27,605 bases of DNA from Planctomycetaceae bacterium (GCA_031267635.1 JAIRYX010000317.1:1-27605), one strand, 5' to 3'. Numbered from the stretch's first letter, positions 15,971-23,461 are shown. Made by a program: numbers and translations. The notes: generated by a model from the sequence alone, not told the origin.

Positions 15971-17134
15971 TTACGCTTTCCATTCCACGTGCTCGACGGC
16001 GTATTTTTCGATGATACTCATGTCCGGGTCGAAACCGATCCCCGGTTCGCTCCAAAGCTCGGCAACGCGAACGTCGGAGTAGCCCCTGATTTCGTAACCC
16101 AAGTCGTTTTCGAAAAGATCAACCACCCTTGTCGGCAACGGCTTTCCGGGATCGGCTTCAAACACTTCCTCCGCGCGGATATAATCGACCGGCAATTGGC
16201 AATTCGGCAGCGACGCTAATACCGCGACATGCCTGTAACCAACCGACGAAAGAAGAGTCATCCCGCTGTAACAAATGATTTCGTCCGCTAAACACAAATC
16301 ATGAATCGCTTTTGCCGTCGTCAAGCCGCCGTTACGTCCCGCGTTGAGACAAATCACCGACGCGCTCCGCAAGTCAACAGCGATTTCCGCCTCGTGATAA
16401 GACGTGACCGATTCATCTAATCCAATCGGCGTTCGTAAAGCATCTTGTAACATTGCGTGACCGACATATTCTTTCGACGAAAGCGGTTGTTCAAGCACCA
16501 CTGGGAAAAAATCATCGAATCGGTAAATCGTATCGCTGTTCTTACTGAGACTCAACGCGCCTTCCACATCGCATTGAATCATCATTTGCGGAAACTCCGC
16601 GCGTACTGCGGAAAGCATGTTGACGTCCCAGCCGGGACGGATTTTGAGCGTTATTCGTCGGAAACCGTCGTTTTCCGCGCGATGCAGTTCCGCAAAAAAT
16701 TCTTCTTGGGAATCCATTCTGTCAAAAACCAGCCCCAACGCGATTTGCTTCCGCGTTCCGCCGAGAACCGAGTGAAGCGGTTTTTGTTGGATTCGGGCGT
16801 GCAAATCCCACCACGCCATGTCGAGAATCCCTTTCGCGTGACGATTACCGCGAATTTGCTGCACCGCTTCTTCTAAAGCTTGCCCGGAATCAATACTCCT
16901 CGCTTTGCCGACACGAGGAATCAGCGAATCTTTCAGGCACAAAAAAACGGAATTTGACCACGCAGCCGTCAATACCGGCTCGTTTCCCGGCATCACCTCG
17001 CCCCAGCCGGAATGTTCCCCGCTGGTCAGCCGGACGAAAACCGAGTCAATATATTTGTGAGGCATATCCGCCAGCCGCAATTCCTTTTTGAACGGCAATC
17101 GGACAACATAAGCGTCAATTTTATCAAGTCGCAT
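15971..17134 (-). CDS. enolase-superfamily protein of the MenC/NSAR type with altered active site
   Basis: 387 residues. The barrel has the layout of the o-succinylbenzoate synthase / N-acylamino acid racemase branch: 'ITLKIRPGWDVNML' (K164 kept, while the residue two before it, usually Lys, is Thr), 'QCDVEG' (metal ligand D189), 'LEQPLSSKEYVGHAML' (E215), 'IGLDESV' (D240), then 'ICLNAGRNGGLTTAKAI'. In that last motif the family has a catalytic Lys (typically IKPGRVGG), but here it is N264. Further along, 'YSGMTLLSSVGYRHVA' replaces the usual GGMxETGxGR. The metal site thus looks intact but the acid/base pair is broken. Classical menaquinone synthesis is therefore doubtful, and no men genes are nearby. 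It converges on the radical SAM gene with a 3-base gap. Confidence 0.82.
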   Translation of the reverse strand: MRLDKIDAYVVRLPFKKELRLADMPHKYIDSVFVRLTSGEHSGWGEVMPGNEPVLTAAWSNSVFLCLKDSLIPRVGKARSIDSGQALEEAVQQIRGNRHAKGILDMAWWDLHARIQQKPLHSVLGGTRKQIALGLVFDRMDSQEEFFAELHRAENDGFRRITLKIRPGWDVNMLSAVRAEFPQMMIQCDVEGALSLSKNSDTIYRFDDFFPVVLEQPLSSKEYVGHAMLQDALRTPIGLDESVTSYHEAEIAVDLRSASVICLNAGRNGGLTTAKAIHDLCLADEIICYSGMTLLSSVGYRHVAVLASLPNCQLPVDYIRAEEVFEADPGKPLPTRVVDLFENDLGYEIRGYSDVRVAELWSEPGIGFDPDMSIIEKYAVEHVEWKA

Positions 17135-17285
17135 ATAATTTTATAAAAAAAGAAAAACCAGATCTTCTCGTTGGTAAAAACAAAACATACGCATAATATA
17201 ATGAGCTTTTCATCTTTTTACTATATCCCCCGACAAAAATGACGGCGTTATTTCGTCTATTCTTTGCGGGATGAAGAAGAAACGT

Positions 17286-17337
17286 AACGATTCAGCCGCC
17301 CAAGCCCAATAAATCCGCACTGGGCGTCTGAATAGTT
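17286..17337. repeat. covarying hairpin repeat, copy 1
   Basis: AACGATTCAGCCGCCC (17286-17301) pairs with GGGCGTCTGAATAGTT (17322-17337) around the 20-base loop AAGCCCAATAAATCCGCACT. The loop matches the loop of the copy at 24319-24370 at 16 of 20 places, and stem changes between copies largely keep pairing. Confidence 0.8.
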
Positions 17338-17388
17338 ATATTTTACAATGCCAATAAACAAGTATTTTTTGTCTTTCCTTAACTCTTA

Positions 17389-17475
17389 TTTTTTACCGCA
17401 AAGGCGATGAAGGCGCACAAAGGTTGTTCGTTATATAAATCCTTTGTGCGACTTTTTCGCCTTTGCGGTAAAAAA
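17389..17475. repeat. 87-base hairpin with perfect 19-bp outer and 10-bp inner arms
   Basis: TTTTTTACCGCAAAGGCGA (17389-17407) pairs perfectly with 17457-17475. CGCACAAAGG (17414-17423) pairs perfectly with CCTTTGTGCG (17441-17450). An internal 6/6 mismatch separates the two stems, and the loop is 17 bases. T-runs follow the stem on both strands, so it could act as a two-way terminator. Motifs like ACCGCAAAGGCG are common as dispersed repeats. Confidence 0.8.
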
Positions 17476-17482
17476 ATCAGGG

Positions 17483-17513
17483 CATAAGGGCGCGTTGGGG
17501 GGCTTTGTTGGCT
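17483..17513 (+). repeat. possible insertion-sequence end, solo copy
   Basis: CATAAGGGCGCGTT, GGGGGG, CTTTGTTGGCT matches the reverse complement of 26861-26892, which lies just beyond the 3' end of the transposase gene. The first 14 and last 11 bases are identical and only the centre differs. No transposase is present here. Confidence 0.55.
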
Positions 17514-17641
17514 GCTAATGGAAAATTGATAAATAAGCACTGCAATAGTAAGATCTTTCGGATAACAGTTGAAAATTTTCTCCTTGCGACGTGCCTGACT
17601 GCATTTTTTCAGCGATTTTGAGTGATTGCGGAAATTAGTAT

Positions 17642-17669
17642 TTGCGTTAAAATACTGGTGGCGTACAAT
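17642..17669 (+). promoter_or_regulatory. candidate promoter for the ketosynthase gene
   Basis: TTGCGT (17642-17647), a 16-base spacer and TACAAT (17664-17669) lie 44 bases before the ATG at 17714. An AAGG purine run precedes the start. Confidence 0.35.
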
Positions 17670-17713
17670 ATTTCATTGTGAGAATTTTCGGGAAATAGAA
17701 ATAAGGTAAAACG

Positions 17714-18958
17714 ATGCAACTCCCTGACAGTCAACGAATTGTGATAACAGGAATCGGTTTGGCGGCGCCGAATGGGAATAACCTCACGGAATATCGGAAC
17801 GCACTTTTAAATGGGCAAAGCGGAATTGAATCGTATGAAATTCGGTATCTAGGGAAAACTCTTGCCGGCGTTTGTCATTTTGACGCACTAAAATATCAAA
17901 ATCGCAAAGATATTCGACGCGGAACACGTGCGGGAAGCGTCGCGATTTATTGTGCACATGAGGCAATTGCGGATGCAAACATCAACGTCCAAGCCATTGA
18001 TAGATCGCAGGTCGGCGTGTTTTTAGGGATTACGGAGCATGGAAATGTTGAAACAGAAAACGAAATTTACCAGATTAGTCAATTTAATTACGACTGCAAA
18101 TATTGGTCGCATCATCACAATCCGCGTACTGTGGCAAATAATCCGGCAGGCGAGGTAACGCTCAATCTCGGTATCACGGGACCGCATTATACAATCGGTG
18201 CGGCGTGCGCTGCCGGAAATGCCGGATTGATACAAGGCGTTCAGATGCTTCGGCTTGGAGAATGTGATCTTGCATTGTCGGGCGGCGTTTCGGAAAGTAT
18301 TCATACCTTTGGAATTTTTGCCGCGTTTGCCGCTGAAACCGCCTTGGCGTCGCATGACGTTCCGGCGAAAGCGTCGCGTCCTTTCGACAAAAATCGAAAC
18401 GGAATCGTTGTCAGCGAAGGCGGCGCTGTTTACACGTTAGAACGCCTTTCCGACGCAAAACAACGCGGCGCAACGATTTACGGCGAAATTATCGGTTACG
18501 CCATGAACAGCGACGCGACCGATTTTATTTTACCCAACGCGGAACGGCAAGCGGAATGTATGACGAAAGCGCTTGCCAAATCAGGAATTACGCCAAGCGA
18601 CGTCGATATTGTCAGCACGCACGCAACCGCGACTGTTCAAGGCGACATTCAGGAAATCAAAGCGTTAAAGAACGTGTTTCGCGATTGTAAAACAACTTAC
18701 GTCAACAATACTAAAAGCTACATCGGTCACGCGATGGGAGCGGCGGGCGTTTTGGAACTTGCCGGAAATTTGCCGTCGTTTGACGATAACATTTGCCACC
18801 CGACAATTAACGTCGATGACCTCGACCCGGAATGCGAAATCGACAATTTGGTCGTCAATGTCCCGAAAAAAATTGACCGCGCGGAAATTATCCTCAATAA
18901 TTCTTTCGGTATGGTCGGGATTAACTCGGTGGTTGTGGTTAAAAAATATGTTCAATGA
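17714..18958 (+). CDS. beta-ketoacyl-ACP synthase (KAS II / FabF-like)
   Basis: The enzyme condenses an acyl chain with malonyl-ACP, extending it by two carbons. The 414-residue thiolase-fold protein has all catalytic residues: C165 in 'IGAACAAGNAGLIQG', H303 in 'STHATATVQGD', K334 and H339 in 'VNNTKSYIGHAMGAAG'. The motif around H303 lacks the usual GT (HGTxT is HATAT here), and the overall sequence diverges from housekeeping FabF, so a secondary or specialised KAS is likely. An ACP gene, a CrtI-like oxidoreductase gene and a FabZ-like dehydratase gene follow on the same strand within 5.3 kb, pointing to a dedicated acyl-chain pathway. Its stop codon abuts a half copy of the palindromic repeat. 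Confidence 0.93.
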   Translation: MQLPDSQRIVITGIGLAAPNGNNLTEYRNALLNGQSGIESYEIRYLGKTLAGVCHFDALKYQNRKDIRRGTRAGSVAIYCAHEAIADANINVQAIDRSQVGVFLGITEHGNVETENEIYQISQFNYDCKYWSHHHNPRTVANNPAGEVTLNLGITGPHYTIGAACAAGNAGLIQGVQMLRLGECDLALSGGVSESIHTFGIFAAFAAETALASHDVPAKASRPFDKNRNGIVVSEGGAVYTLERLSDAKQRGATIYGEIIGYAMNSDATDFILPNAERQAECMTKALAKSGITPSDVDIVSTHATATVQGDIQEIKALKNVFRDCKTTYVNNTKSYIGHAMGAAGVLELAGNLPSFDDNICHPTINVDDLDPECEIDNLVVNVPKKIDRAEIILNNSFGMVGINSVVVVKKYVQ

Positions 18959-19002
18959 TTGTTTCGTGTTTGGATCAAGGGAAAATTAGGTGAAATGAGG
19001 TT
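18956..19002. repeat. half copy of the MITE-like palindrome at the ketosynthase stop
   Basis: TGATTGTTTCGTG, a short divergent part, then GGGAAAATTAGGTGAAATGAGGTTT resembles the right arm of the elements at 10060-10237 and 19245-19413 (GGTTGTTT...AATTAGGTAGAAATGAGGTT). The left arm is missing. The TGA stop of the ketosynthase gene lies at its edge. Confidence 0.55.
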
Positions 19003-19561
19003 TATAGAGCGCCATCCATTTTTTTCAAAATGCGAAATAATCAGGAAAATTCAAGTGCGAGGAGTATGATTGAACATAACTGTCGGTTTAAGTTTAGCGA
19101 GAGAATTTTTCTGATTATTGCACTTTTGGAGGAGGTTTGTTTGATGCTGCGAGAATTAAATTGTTTTTTAAAAGAAGTATTTCTTCACTGGATTGAAACA
19201 TTATCAATAGGAAGTGACAATGAAAGCTATTCGCTCGTACAATCAACCTCATTTTTACCTAATTTTCCTAACGAAACAACCTCAGTAGCCAATGAATACT
19301 CCTCAACACCAAACCTCATTGCCACATTAAAAAATGAGGTAATGAGGTAGATTAGTGAAAAACTTTTTGCTACTGAGGTTGTTTTGTTCGGAAAATTAGG
19401 TAGAAATGAGGTTGATGGATTCATTGCTCCAACATGGGAAAATAAAAAATTCCGCGAACAATTAAATCTCCCCCAAAAACGAAATAAGCAGAAATTTTTT
19501 AACATACCAGCCCTGAAAGGGTGGTAGTTGAATATCGTCATCAATAAGGGATGAAGAATTA
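18959..19561. other. 603-base spacer: repeat fragments, no convincing gene
   Basis: It contains the half repeat at 18956-19002, the full palindrome at 19245-19413 and a short hairpin at 19506-19525 (ACCAGCCCT / AGGGTGGT) close before the DUF433 gene. A 106-codon frame from 19030 to 19350 runs into the palindrome, and its C-terminal part is just repeat sequence. Confidence 0.5.
19245..19413. mobile_element. MITE-like palindromic element, copy 2 (169 bp)
   Basis: The outer arms of about 47 bases are nearly perfect inverted repeats. The left arm starts AACCTCATTTTTACCTAATT and ends ACAACCTCAGTAGCCAA; the right arm starts TTGCTACTGAGGTTGTTTTG and ends AATTAGGTAGAAATGAGGTT. An inner hairpin (ACCTCATTGCC / GGTAATGAGGT) sits in the middle. 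It has the same plan as 10060-10237. No transposase is encoded. Confidence 0.75.
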
Positions 19562-19822
19562 ATGGACTGGAAAAATCGTATTATATCCGATCCGAATATT
19601 TGTCATGGAGTTCCGTGTATTCAAGGAACCCGCATTATGGTTTCGGTGATTTTAGATAATCTTGCAGAAGGCAATGACGCAACAATGCTTTTGCGGGAAT
19701 ATCCGTCGTTGACGCTTGATGATATTCATGCCGCGATTTCCTATGCCGCAGAACTCGCACGGGAACGTTTTGTGCCGTTAGAAACCAGAGGATTTATGTG
19801 TGGATTACGAATGAGAAGATAG
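19562..19822 (+). CDS. DUF433-family protein (VapB45-like antitoxin type)
   Basis: 86 residues. The DUF433 pattern is clear: 'HGVPCIQGTRIMVSVILDNL' then 'LREYPSLTLDDIHAAISYAA'. This small winged-helix-like family includes DNA-binding antitoxins that usually sit next to a PIN-like DUF5615 toxin gene. No such toxin gene follows; an ankyrin gene comes next, 36 bases later. It may be an orphan antitoxin, or the pair may have been split by rearrangement among the repeats upstream. The C-terminus ('RFVPLETRGFMCGLRMRR') runs past the usual domain end and may be altered. Confidence 0.85.
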   Translation: MDWKNRIISDPNICHGVPCIQGTRIMVSVILDNLAEGNDATMLLREYPSLTLDDIHAAISYAAELARERFVPLETRGFMCGLRMRR

Positions 19823-19858
19823 AAAAATCGAAAGAGGAACAAATCAGAAACAGCAGCT

Positions 19859-20452
19859 ATGATAAATTTAGTAATAATTCTGTTGTTAGGAATTGCAGGA
19901 GCAGTGGGAATATATATTGGTCTATGGAAACCGCTTCAACATTGCCGCAAGTATCCGTTGCATTATTTTGCGAGAAAAGGGAATGTTGAAAAAATCCAAC
20001 AAATATTGCAAGAAGGACGCAACAACGTCAACGAACGAGACCCGGAAAATAACAATAATACGCCGTTGCACGTTGCGTTAAATTGGGAACGTCTTGAAAT
20101 GTGCCGTTATTTAATCCATCAAAACGCCGACGTGCAGATTGGTAATGAATTTTCCGAAACGGCGTTACATATTGCGGCGGAAAGCGGAAATCTCGACATT
20201 TGTCGGTTACTGCTTGAACATGGAGCAAAAACGGACGTAAGAGAAAGCGAACAAAGAACGCCGCTTCATCAGGCAGCCGAAGAAGGACTCGTTGACGTTT
20301 GCCGTTTATTGCTCGAACATGGAGCCGATTCCACATTAACGGAAGAAGAAGGTTTAACGCCTTATGAATTGGCAGAAAAAAACGAACTGGATAAACAAAC
20401 GCTTTCGGAACTTGCAAAAATTTTGTATATTCCTGAAAAGAAAAAACAATGA
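19859..20452 (+). CDS. membrane-anchored ankyrin-repeat protein
   Basis: 197 residues. Residues 3-22 form a single hydrophobic helix ('LVIILLLGIAGAVGIYIGLW') that should anchor the protein in the inner membrane. Ankyrin repeats of about 33 residues follow at roughly 32-63, 66-97, 99-130 and 132-163, with classic 'TPLHVALNWERLEMCRYLI', 'TALHIAAESGNLDICRLLLE' and 'TPLHQAAEEGLVDVCRLLLE' cores and a last partial repeat ('LTPYELAEKN'). Ankyrin domains bind other proteins; the partner is unknown. It lies between the DUF433 gene and the ACP gene with a 45-base gap to the latter, so it may be co-transcribed with the lipid genes. Any part in that pathway is speculative. Confidence 0.88.
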   Translation: MINLVIILLLGIAGAVGIYIGLWKPLQHCRKYPLHYFARKGNVEKIQQILQEGRNNVNERDPENNNNTPLHVALNWERLEMCRYLIHQNADVQIGNEFSETALHIAAESGNLDICRLLLEHGAKTDVRESEQRTPLHQAAEEGLVDVCRLLLEHGADSTLTEEEGLTPYELAEKNELDKQTLSELAKILYIPEKKKQ

Positions 20453-20497
20453 CGTTTAATTTAATTACCTTTTAACCTTAATTTTAACACAAAATTT

Positions 20498-20743
20498 ATG
20501 ACAAACGAAGAAATACGCCAAGCGGTGATTGATATTCTTTCAGACATCTCACCGGATGAAAATTTGAGCGAACTTGACGACAACACGCCGTTCCGCGACC
20601 AGTTGCAACTTGATAGCATGGACGTCATGGATATCATTCTGGAGCTGCGGAAACGCTACCGCGTTAATATCCCGGAAGAAGATTACGGCAAGCTCGACAC
20701 AATGGCACACACGGTGGAATACTTGAAACCGCACTTGAGTTAA
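20498..20743 (+). CDS. acyl carrier protein
   Basis: 81 residues, acidic, four-helix ACP fold. S40 in 'DQLQLDSMDVMDIILEL' is the expected 4'-phosphopantetheine attachment site (DSMD rather than the common DSLD). The following 'RYRVNIPEEDYGKLDTM' is the usual helix III region. It probably carries the growing chain for the ketosynthase encoded 1.5 kb upstream and the oxidoreductase and dehydratase downstream. Divergence from the housekeeping ACP pattern fits a specialised carrier. Confidence 0.93.
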   Translation: MTNEEIRQAVIDILSDISPDENLSELDDNTPFRDQLQLDSMDVMDIILELRKRYRVNIPEEDYGKLDTMAHTVEYLKPHLS

Positions 20744-20763
20744 AAGTTGAAAAGTAACAGAAG

Positions 20764-20818
20764 GAAGTTTCGCAAGCGGGGTTTTAACTCTATGATTAAA
20801 ATGATCGTTTGCGTAACT
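20764..20818 (+). terminator. stem-loop after the ACP gene
   Basis: AAGTTTCGCAAGCG (20764-20777) pairs with CGTTTGCGTAACTT (20805-20818) at 12 of 14 places, and TTTAGTTTTT follows. It lies between the ACP and oxidoreductase genes and could end or attenuate transcription. Confidence 0.45.
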
Positions 20819-20861
20819 TTTAGTTTTTCACTTAATTTTTATTTTTAACTTTCCGCTTCTC

Positions 20862-22247
20862 ATGTATGATACGGTGATAATCGGCGCGGGGATGTCCGGT
20901 CTTGCCGCCGGAATACGTTTGGCGCATTACGACAAACGGGTTTGTATTCTGGAACGGCATAAGATGGTCGGCGGTCTTAATTCCTACTATCGGCAAAGCG
21001 GCAGGAATTATGATGTAGGACTGCACGCCATCACCAACTATGCGCAAAAAGGAACGAAAACCGGTCCGCTTTCTCGATTGTTGCGTCATTTGCGGCTCAA
21101 ATGGGAAGAACTCGCGCTGGTTCCGCAAATCGGTTCGACGATTGCGTTTCCCGATGTTTCACTTTGTTTCACGAATGATGTTGCGCTGTTCGAATCGGAA
21201 ATCGCCCGCAATTTCCCTTCGCAAATTGACGGTTTCCGAAAAATGAGCGGCGAACTGATTGATTACAATCAAATCGGTATGGGAACAGGCGGCGGTTCGG
21301 CACGTGAATTGCTTGCAAGATATATCTCCGATCCGTTACTGACCGAAATGTTGTTTTGTCCGCTCTTGTATTACGGCGGCGCACGAGAAAACGATATGGA
21401 ATTTGCGCAATTTTGCATTATGTTCCGTTCGATTTTTCTCGAAGGATTTGCGCGTCCCTATCAGGGCGTGCGATTAATTTTGCAAAAGCTGTTGCAAAAA
21501 TTCAAAGGACTCGGCGGCGAACTTCGGCTTCGCGCCGGCGTTACTGAAATCATTTCGCGAAACGGTAAAGTAGAAAAACTGTTGCTCGAAGACGGCGGCG
21601 AAATTCACGCTAAACAATTTCTTTCGTCGGCGGGCTGGCGCGAGACGATGCGGCTTTGTCATGAATCCGGCACATCCCAAGAACTACTTCCCGCCGGTCG
21701 GCTTTCGTTTGTCGAAACCATCAGCGTATTGCGTCACGACCCGAAAAAATTGGGACATGACCGTACTATCGTATTTTATAACGATTCGCCGTCATTTGCT
21801 TACGAAAAGCCGGAAAGTTTGGTTGATGTGCGAAGCGGCGTCGTTTGTTCGCCGAACAATTTTGATTATGCGGAACCGCTTGGCGAAGGAATGATTCGCA
21901 CGACCGCGTTGGCAAATTACGACCGTTGGGCGTCGCTTGATGAAAAACAATATCGACTTGAAAAAATACGTTGGTATGACCGTATGATCGCTTCGGCGGT
22001 ACGGTTTGTGCCGGATTTCCGCAATCAAGTCATTGATACCGATATGTTCACGCCGCTTACGATTCGCCGTTTCACTGGACACGAAAACGGCGCTGTGTAT
22101 GGCGCACCCGAAAAAAAATACGACGGTCGGACGCACTTGGATAACCTTTATGTCTGCGGCACCGATCAAGGTATGGTCGGCGTCATCGGCTCCCTCGTTA
22201 GCGGCATAACTATCGCCAATAAATATTTGCTGGGAGGAAGCTTATGA
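20862..22247 (+). CDS. FAD-dependent oxidoreductase, CrtI/phytoene-desaturase-like
   Basis: 461 residues. The N-terminal dinucleotide-binding motif 'VIIGAGMSGLAAGIRLA' (G8-x-G10-x-x-G13), the following 'CILERHKMVGGLNSYY' and the C-terminal 'NLYVCGTDQGMVGVIGSLVS' FAD-closing motif mark the phytoene desaturase / amine oxidase fold. CrtI-like enzymes remove or isomerise double bonds on hydrophobic chains. Beside an ACP, a ketosynthase and a dehydratase, the substrate is more likely an acyl chain than a carotenoid, and no phytoene synthase is present. Similar desaturase-like proteins occur in the fatty-acid clusters proposed for ladderane lipids in anammox planctomycetes. Exact chemistry is unknown. 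Its stop overlaps the start of a 22-codon micro-ORF. Confidence 0.88.
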   Translation: MYDTVIIGAGMSGLAAGIRLAHYDKRVCILERHKMVGGLNSYYRQSGRNYDVGLHAITNYAQKGTKTGPLSRLLRHLRLKWEELALVPQIGSTIAFPDVSLCFTNDVALFESEIARNFPSQIDGFRKMSGELIDYNQIGMGTGGGSARELLARYISDPLLTEMLFCPLLYYGGARENDMEFAQFCIMFRSIFLEGFARPYQGVRLILQKLLQKFKGLGGELRLRAGVTEIISRNGKVEKLLLEDGGEIHAKQFLSSAGWRETMRLCHESGTSQELLPAGRLSFVETISVLRHDPKKLGHDRTIVFYNDSPSFAYEKPESLVDVRSGVVCSPNNFDYAEPLGEGMIRTTALANYDRWASLDEKQYRLEKIRWYDRMIASAVRFVPDFRNQVIDTDMFTPLTIRRFTGHENGAVYGAPEKKYDGRTHLDNLYVCGTDQGMVGVIGSLVSGITIANKYLLGGSL

Positions 22248-22312
22248 AAAATGGTTCAAGCACATCGAGTAAAGTTGAACGCTGTCTTAAAAAACTTGGA
22301 CAGAATCGTTAA
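22244..22312 (+). CDS. possible translationally coupled micro-ORF (22 codons)
   Basis: An ATGA overlap joins it to the oxidoreductase stop, and a strong GGGAGG ribosome site sits at 22232-22237, seven bases before the ATG. The predicted peptide is basic (MKNGSSTSSKVERCLKKLGQ plus two residues). It ends at 22312, overlapping the 3' end of the opposite-strand gene by four bases. It could be a genuine small protein, the stump of a deleted gene, or chance. I recognise no family. Confidence 0.3.
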   Translation: MKNGSSTSSKVERCLKKLGQNR

Positions 22313-23151
22313 TCAAAACATTCAACAGTAACCGCATCTCCTTCAGCAATGCCAAGCGTTTGGGCGGCATTGCCGTTCACTATTGCGATTTCCCATCGTC
22401 CGCCGGAACCTTCGAGTAAAACAACGTTTCCCGGCAGTTGATGACAATAAGTTGCGACATATTTCGCGTCAAAAAATACGCCGGCTGTCGTTGTCAAACG
22501 CAATTTTGACGAGCGGGATAATTGAGATTTTACCGTGTCGATCAGTTTGTCCGCCGCAACATTAAGCAACAAATTGCCGAAGGGGTCGATGTACAATACT
22601 TCCAACCGCCAGAAGCGATGAGAAAAAATCGGAGCGGAAAACGGAATTTGTACAAGCGGTTGATTTGTTGAAAGAATGCTTGTATGTTCGCGTGAAACCG
22701 CAATTTTTGTACCAAGTTTGTCAAGCGGTACGCCGTCGGCGATTGCGGCTGCGATTGGCGACATGACGTCGCGTCCGTGAAACGTTGCCGAAACCGTTGA
22801 CCTCCAAAATTGCGGCTTGTTTAGTTCTACCGCTTCGATAACTGTGTATTCTTGCAGAAATAATGTCAACACACCGTTGTCTGGACAAACGAAAAATTGA
22901 TTACGGCATCGTGCCGCGACAAGCCGCCGATTTCCGCCGACTTCAGGATCAATAACGCAGACGTGAACGCTTTCCGGCGGAAATGTTTGTGTGAAATCAT
23001 GCCAAACCAACGCTCCTTGCCGTATGTTTTGCGGCGCGATAGAATGCGTCAAATCCAACACAATCGCTTGCGGCAAACGCTCAAAAATAGCAGCTTTCAT
23101 CGCCGCAATATACGGACTGTCTGCACCAAAATCGGTTGTTAAAGTGATCAT
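22309..23151 (-). CDS. SAM hydroxide adenosyltransferase / halogenase-family protein (DUF62)
   Basis: 280 residues. The family signatures are intact: 'MITLTTDFGADSPYIAAMKA' with the catalytic-site Asp, 'VLDLTHSIAPQNIRQGALV', 'VCVIDPEVGGNRR', 'CPDNGVLTLFL' and 'SATFHGRDVMSPIAAAIADG'. Most bacterial members hydrolyse S-adenosylmethionine to adenosine and methionine; a few are chlorinases or fluorinases. There are no halometabolite genes around it, so SAM hydrolase is the likely role. It lies opposite the lipid genes, between the oxidoreductase and the dehydratase, and converges on the former. Confidence 0.92.
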   Translation of the reverse strand: MITLTTDFGADSPYIAAMKAAIFERLPQAIVLDLTHSIAPQNIRQGALVWHDFTQTFPPESVHVCVIDPEVGGNRRLVAARCRNQFFVCPDNGVLTLFLQEYTVIEAVELNKPQFWRSTVSATFHGRDVMSPIAAAIADGVPLDKLGTKIAVSREHTSILSTNQPLVQIPFSAPIFSHRFWRLEVLYIDPFGNLLLNVAADKLIDTVKSQLSRSSKLRLTTTAGVFFDAKYVATYCHQLPGNVVLLEGSGGRWEIAIVNGNAAQTLGIAEGDAVTVECFD

Positions 23152-23461
23152 CGAATGTTTTGATTTTTACCACGAAATGATTACGAACTATTTTTATAGA
23201 TAAATCACTTTACGACAAAACTGCTATTTTTACAATATTAAAATTCGCAACTATTCGTGTATTTTAGGTTAAATAGACCATTAAAATCCTCAAATTTAAT
23301 TTGTAACAACATCCGTAACAATAACAAGCTACGATTTTTTTTCAATAGAGAAACACGGGGGCTTTTGGGTTTTGAAAAAATGAGTATAATTGAAGACTCG
23401 TTGATTTTAGTTTTTTTGAAAATAAACAAACAATCGTAACTTAAAGTTATAGAAAGAAATC
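23152..23461. other. 310-base AT-rich spacer
   Basis: It separates the DUF62 gene start from the small basic ORF. Composition is very AT-rich and short frames are open by chance. I see no RNA gene, repeat or convincing promoter, although this must hold the divergent promoters for both neighbours. Confidence 0.4.

Larger units (their letters stand above)
17135..17713. other. 579-base spacer upstream of the ketosynthase: repeats only
   Basis: No gene is seen. The spacer carries the covarying hairpin repeat (17286-17337), a long perfect-arm hairpin (17389-17475), a possible IS-end sequence (17483-17513) and a candidate promoter (17642-17669). Confidence 0.6.

Noticed and set aside
19030..19350. 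106-codon + strand frame with a GGAGGAGG-like run inside
   Set aside because: Its C-terminal third is the palindromic repeat, and the opposite strand gives a similar peptide. The N-terminal part has no recognisable domain.
20862..22247. Carotenoid phytoene desaturase (crtI)
   Set aside because: No phytoene synthase or other carotenoid gene is present, and the neighbours are acyl-chain genes. CrtI-like fold is kept, carotenoid role is not.
22309..23151. Fluorinase or chlorinase
   Set aside because: Family membership alone cannot show halogenation; no supporting genes are nearby, and most members are SAM hydrolases.
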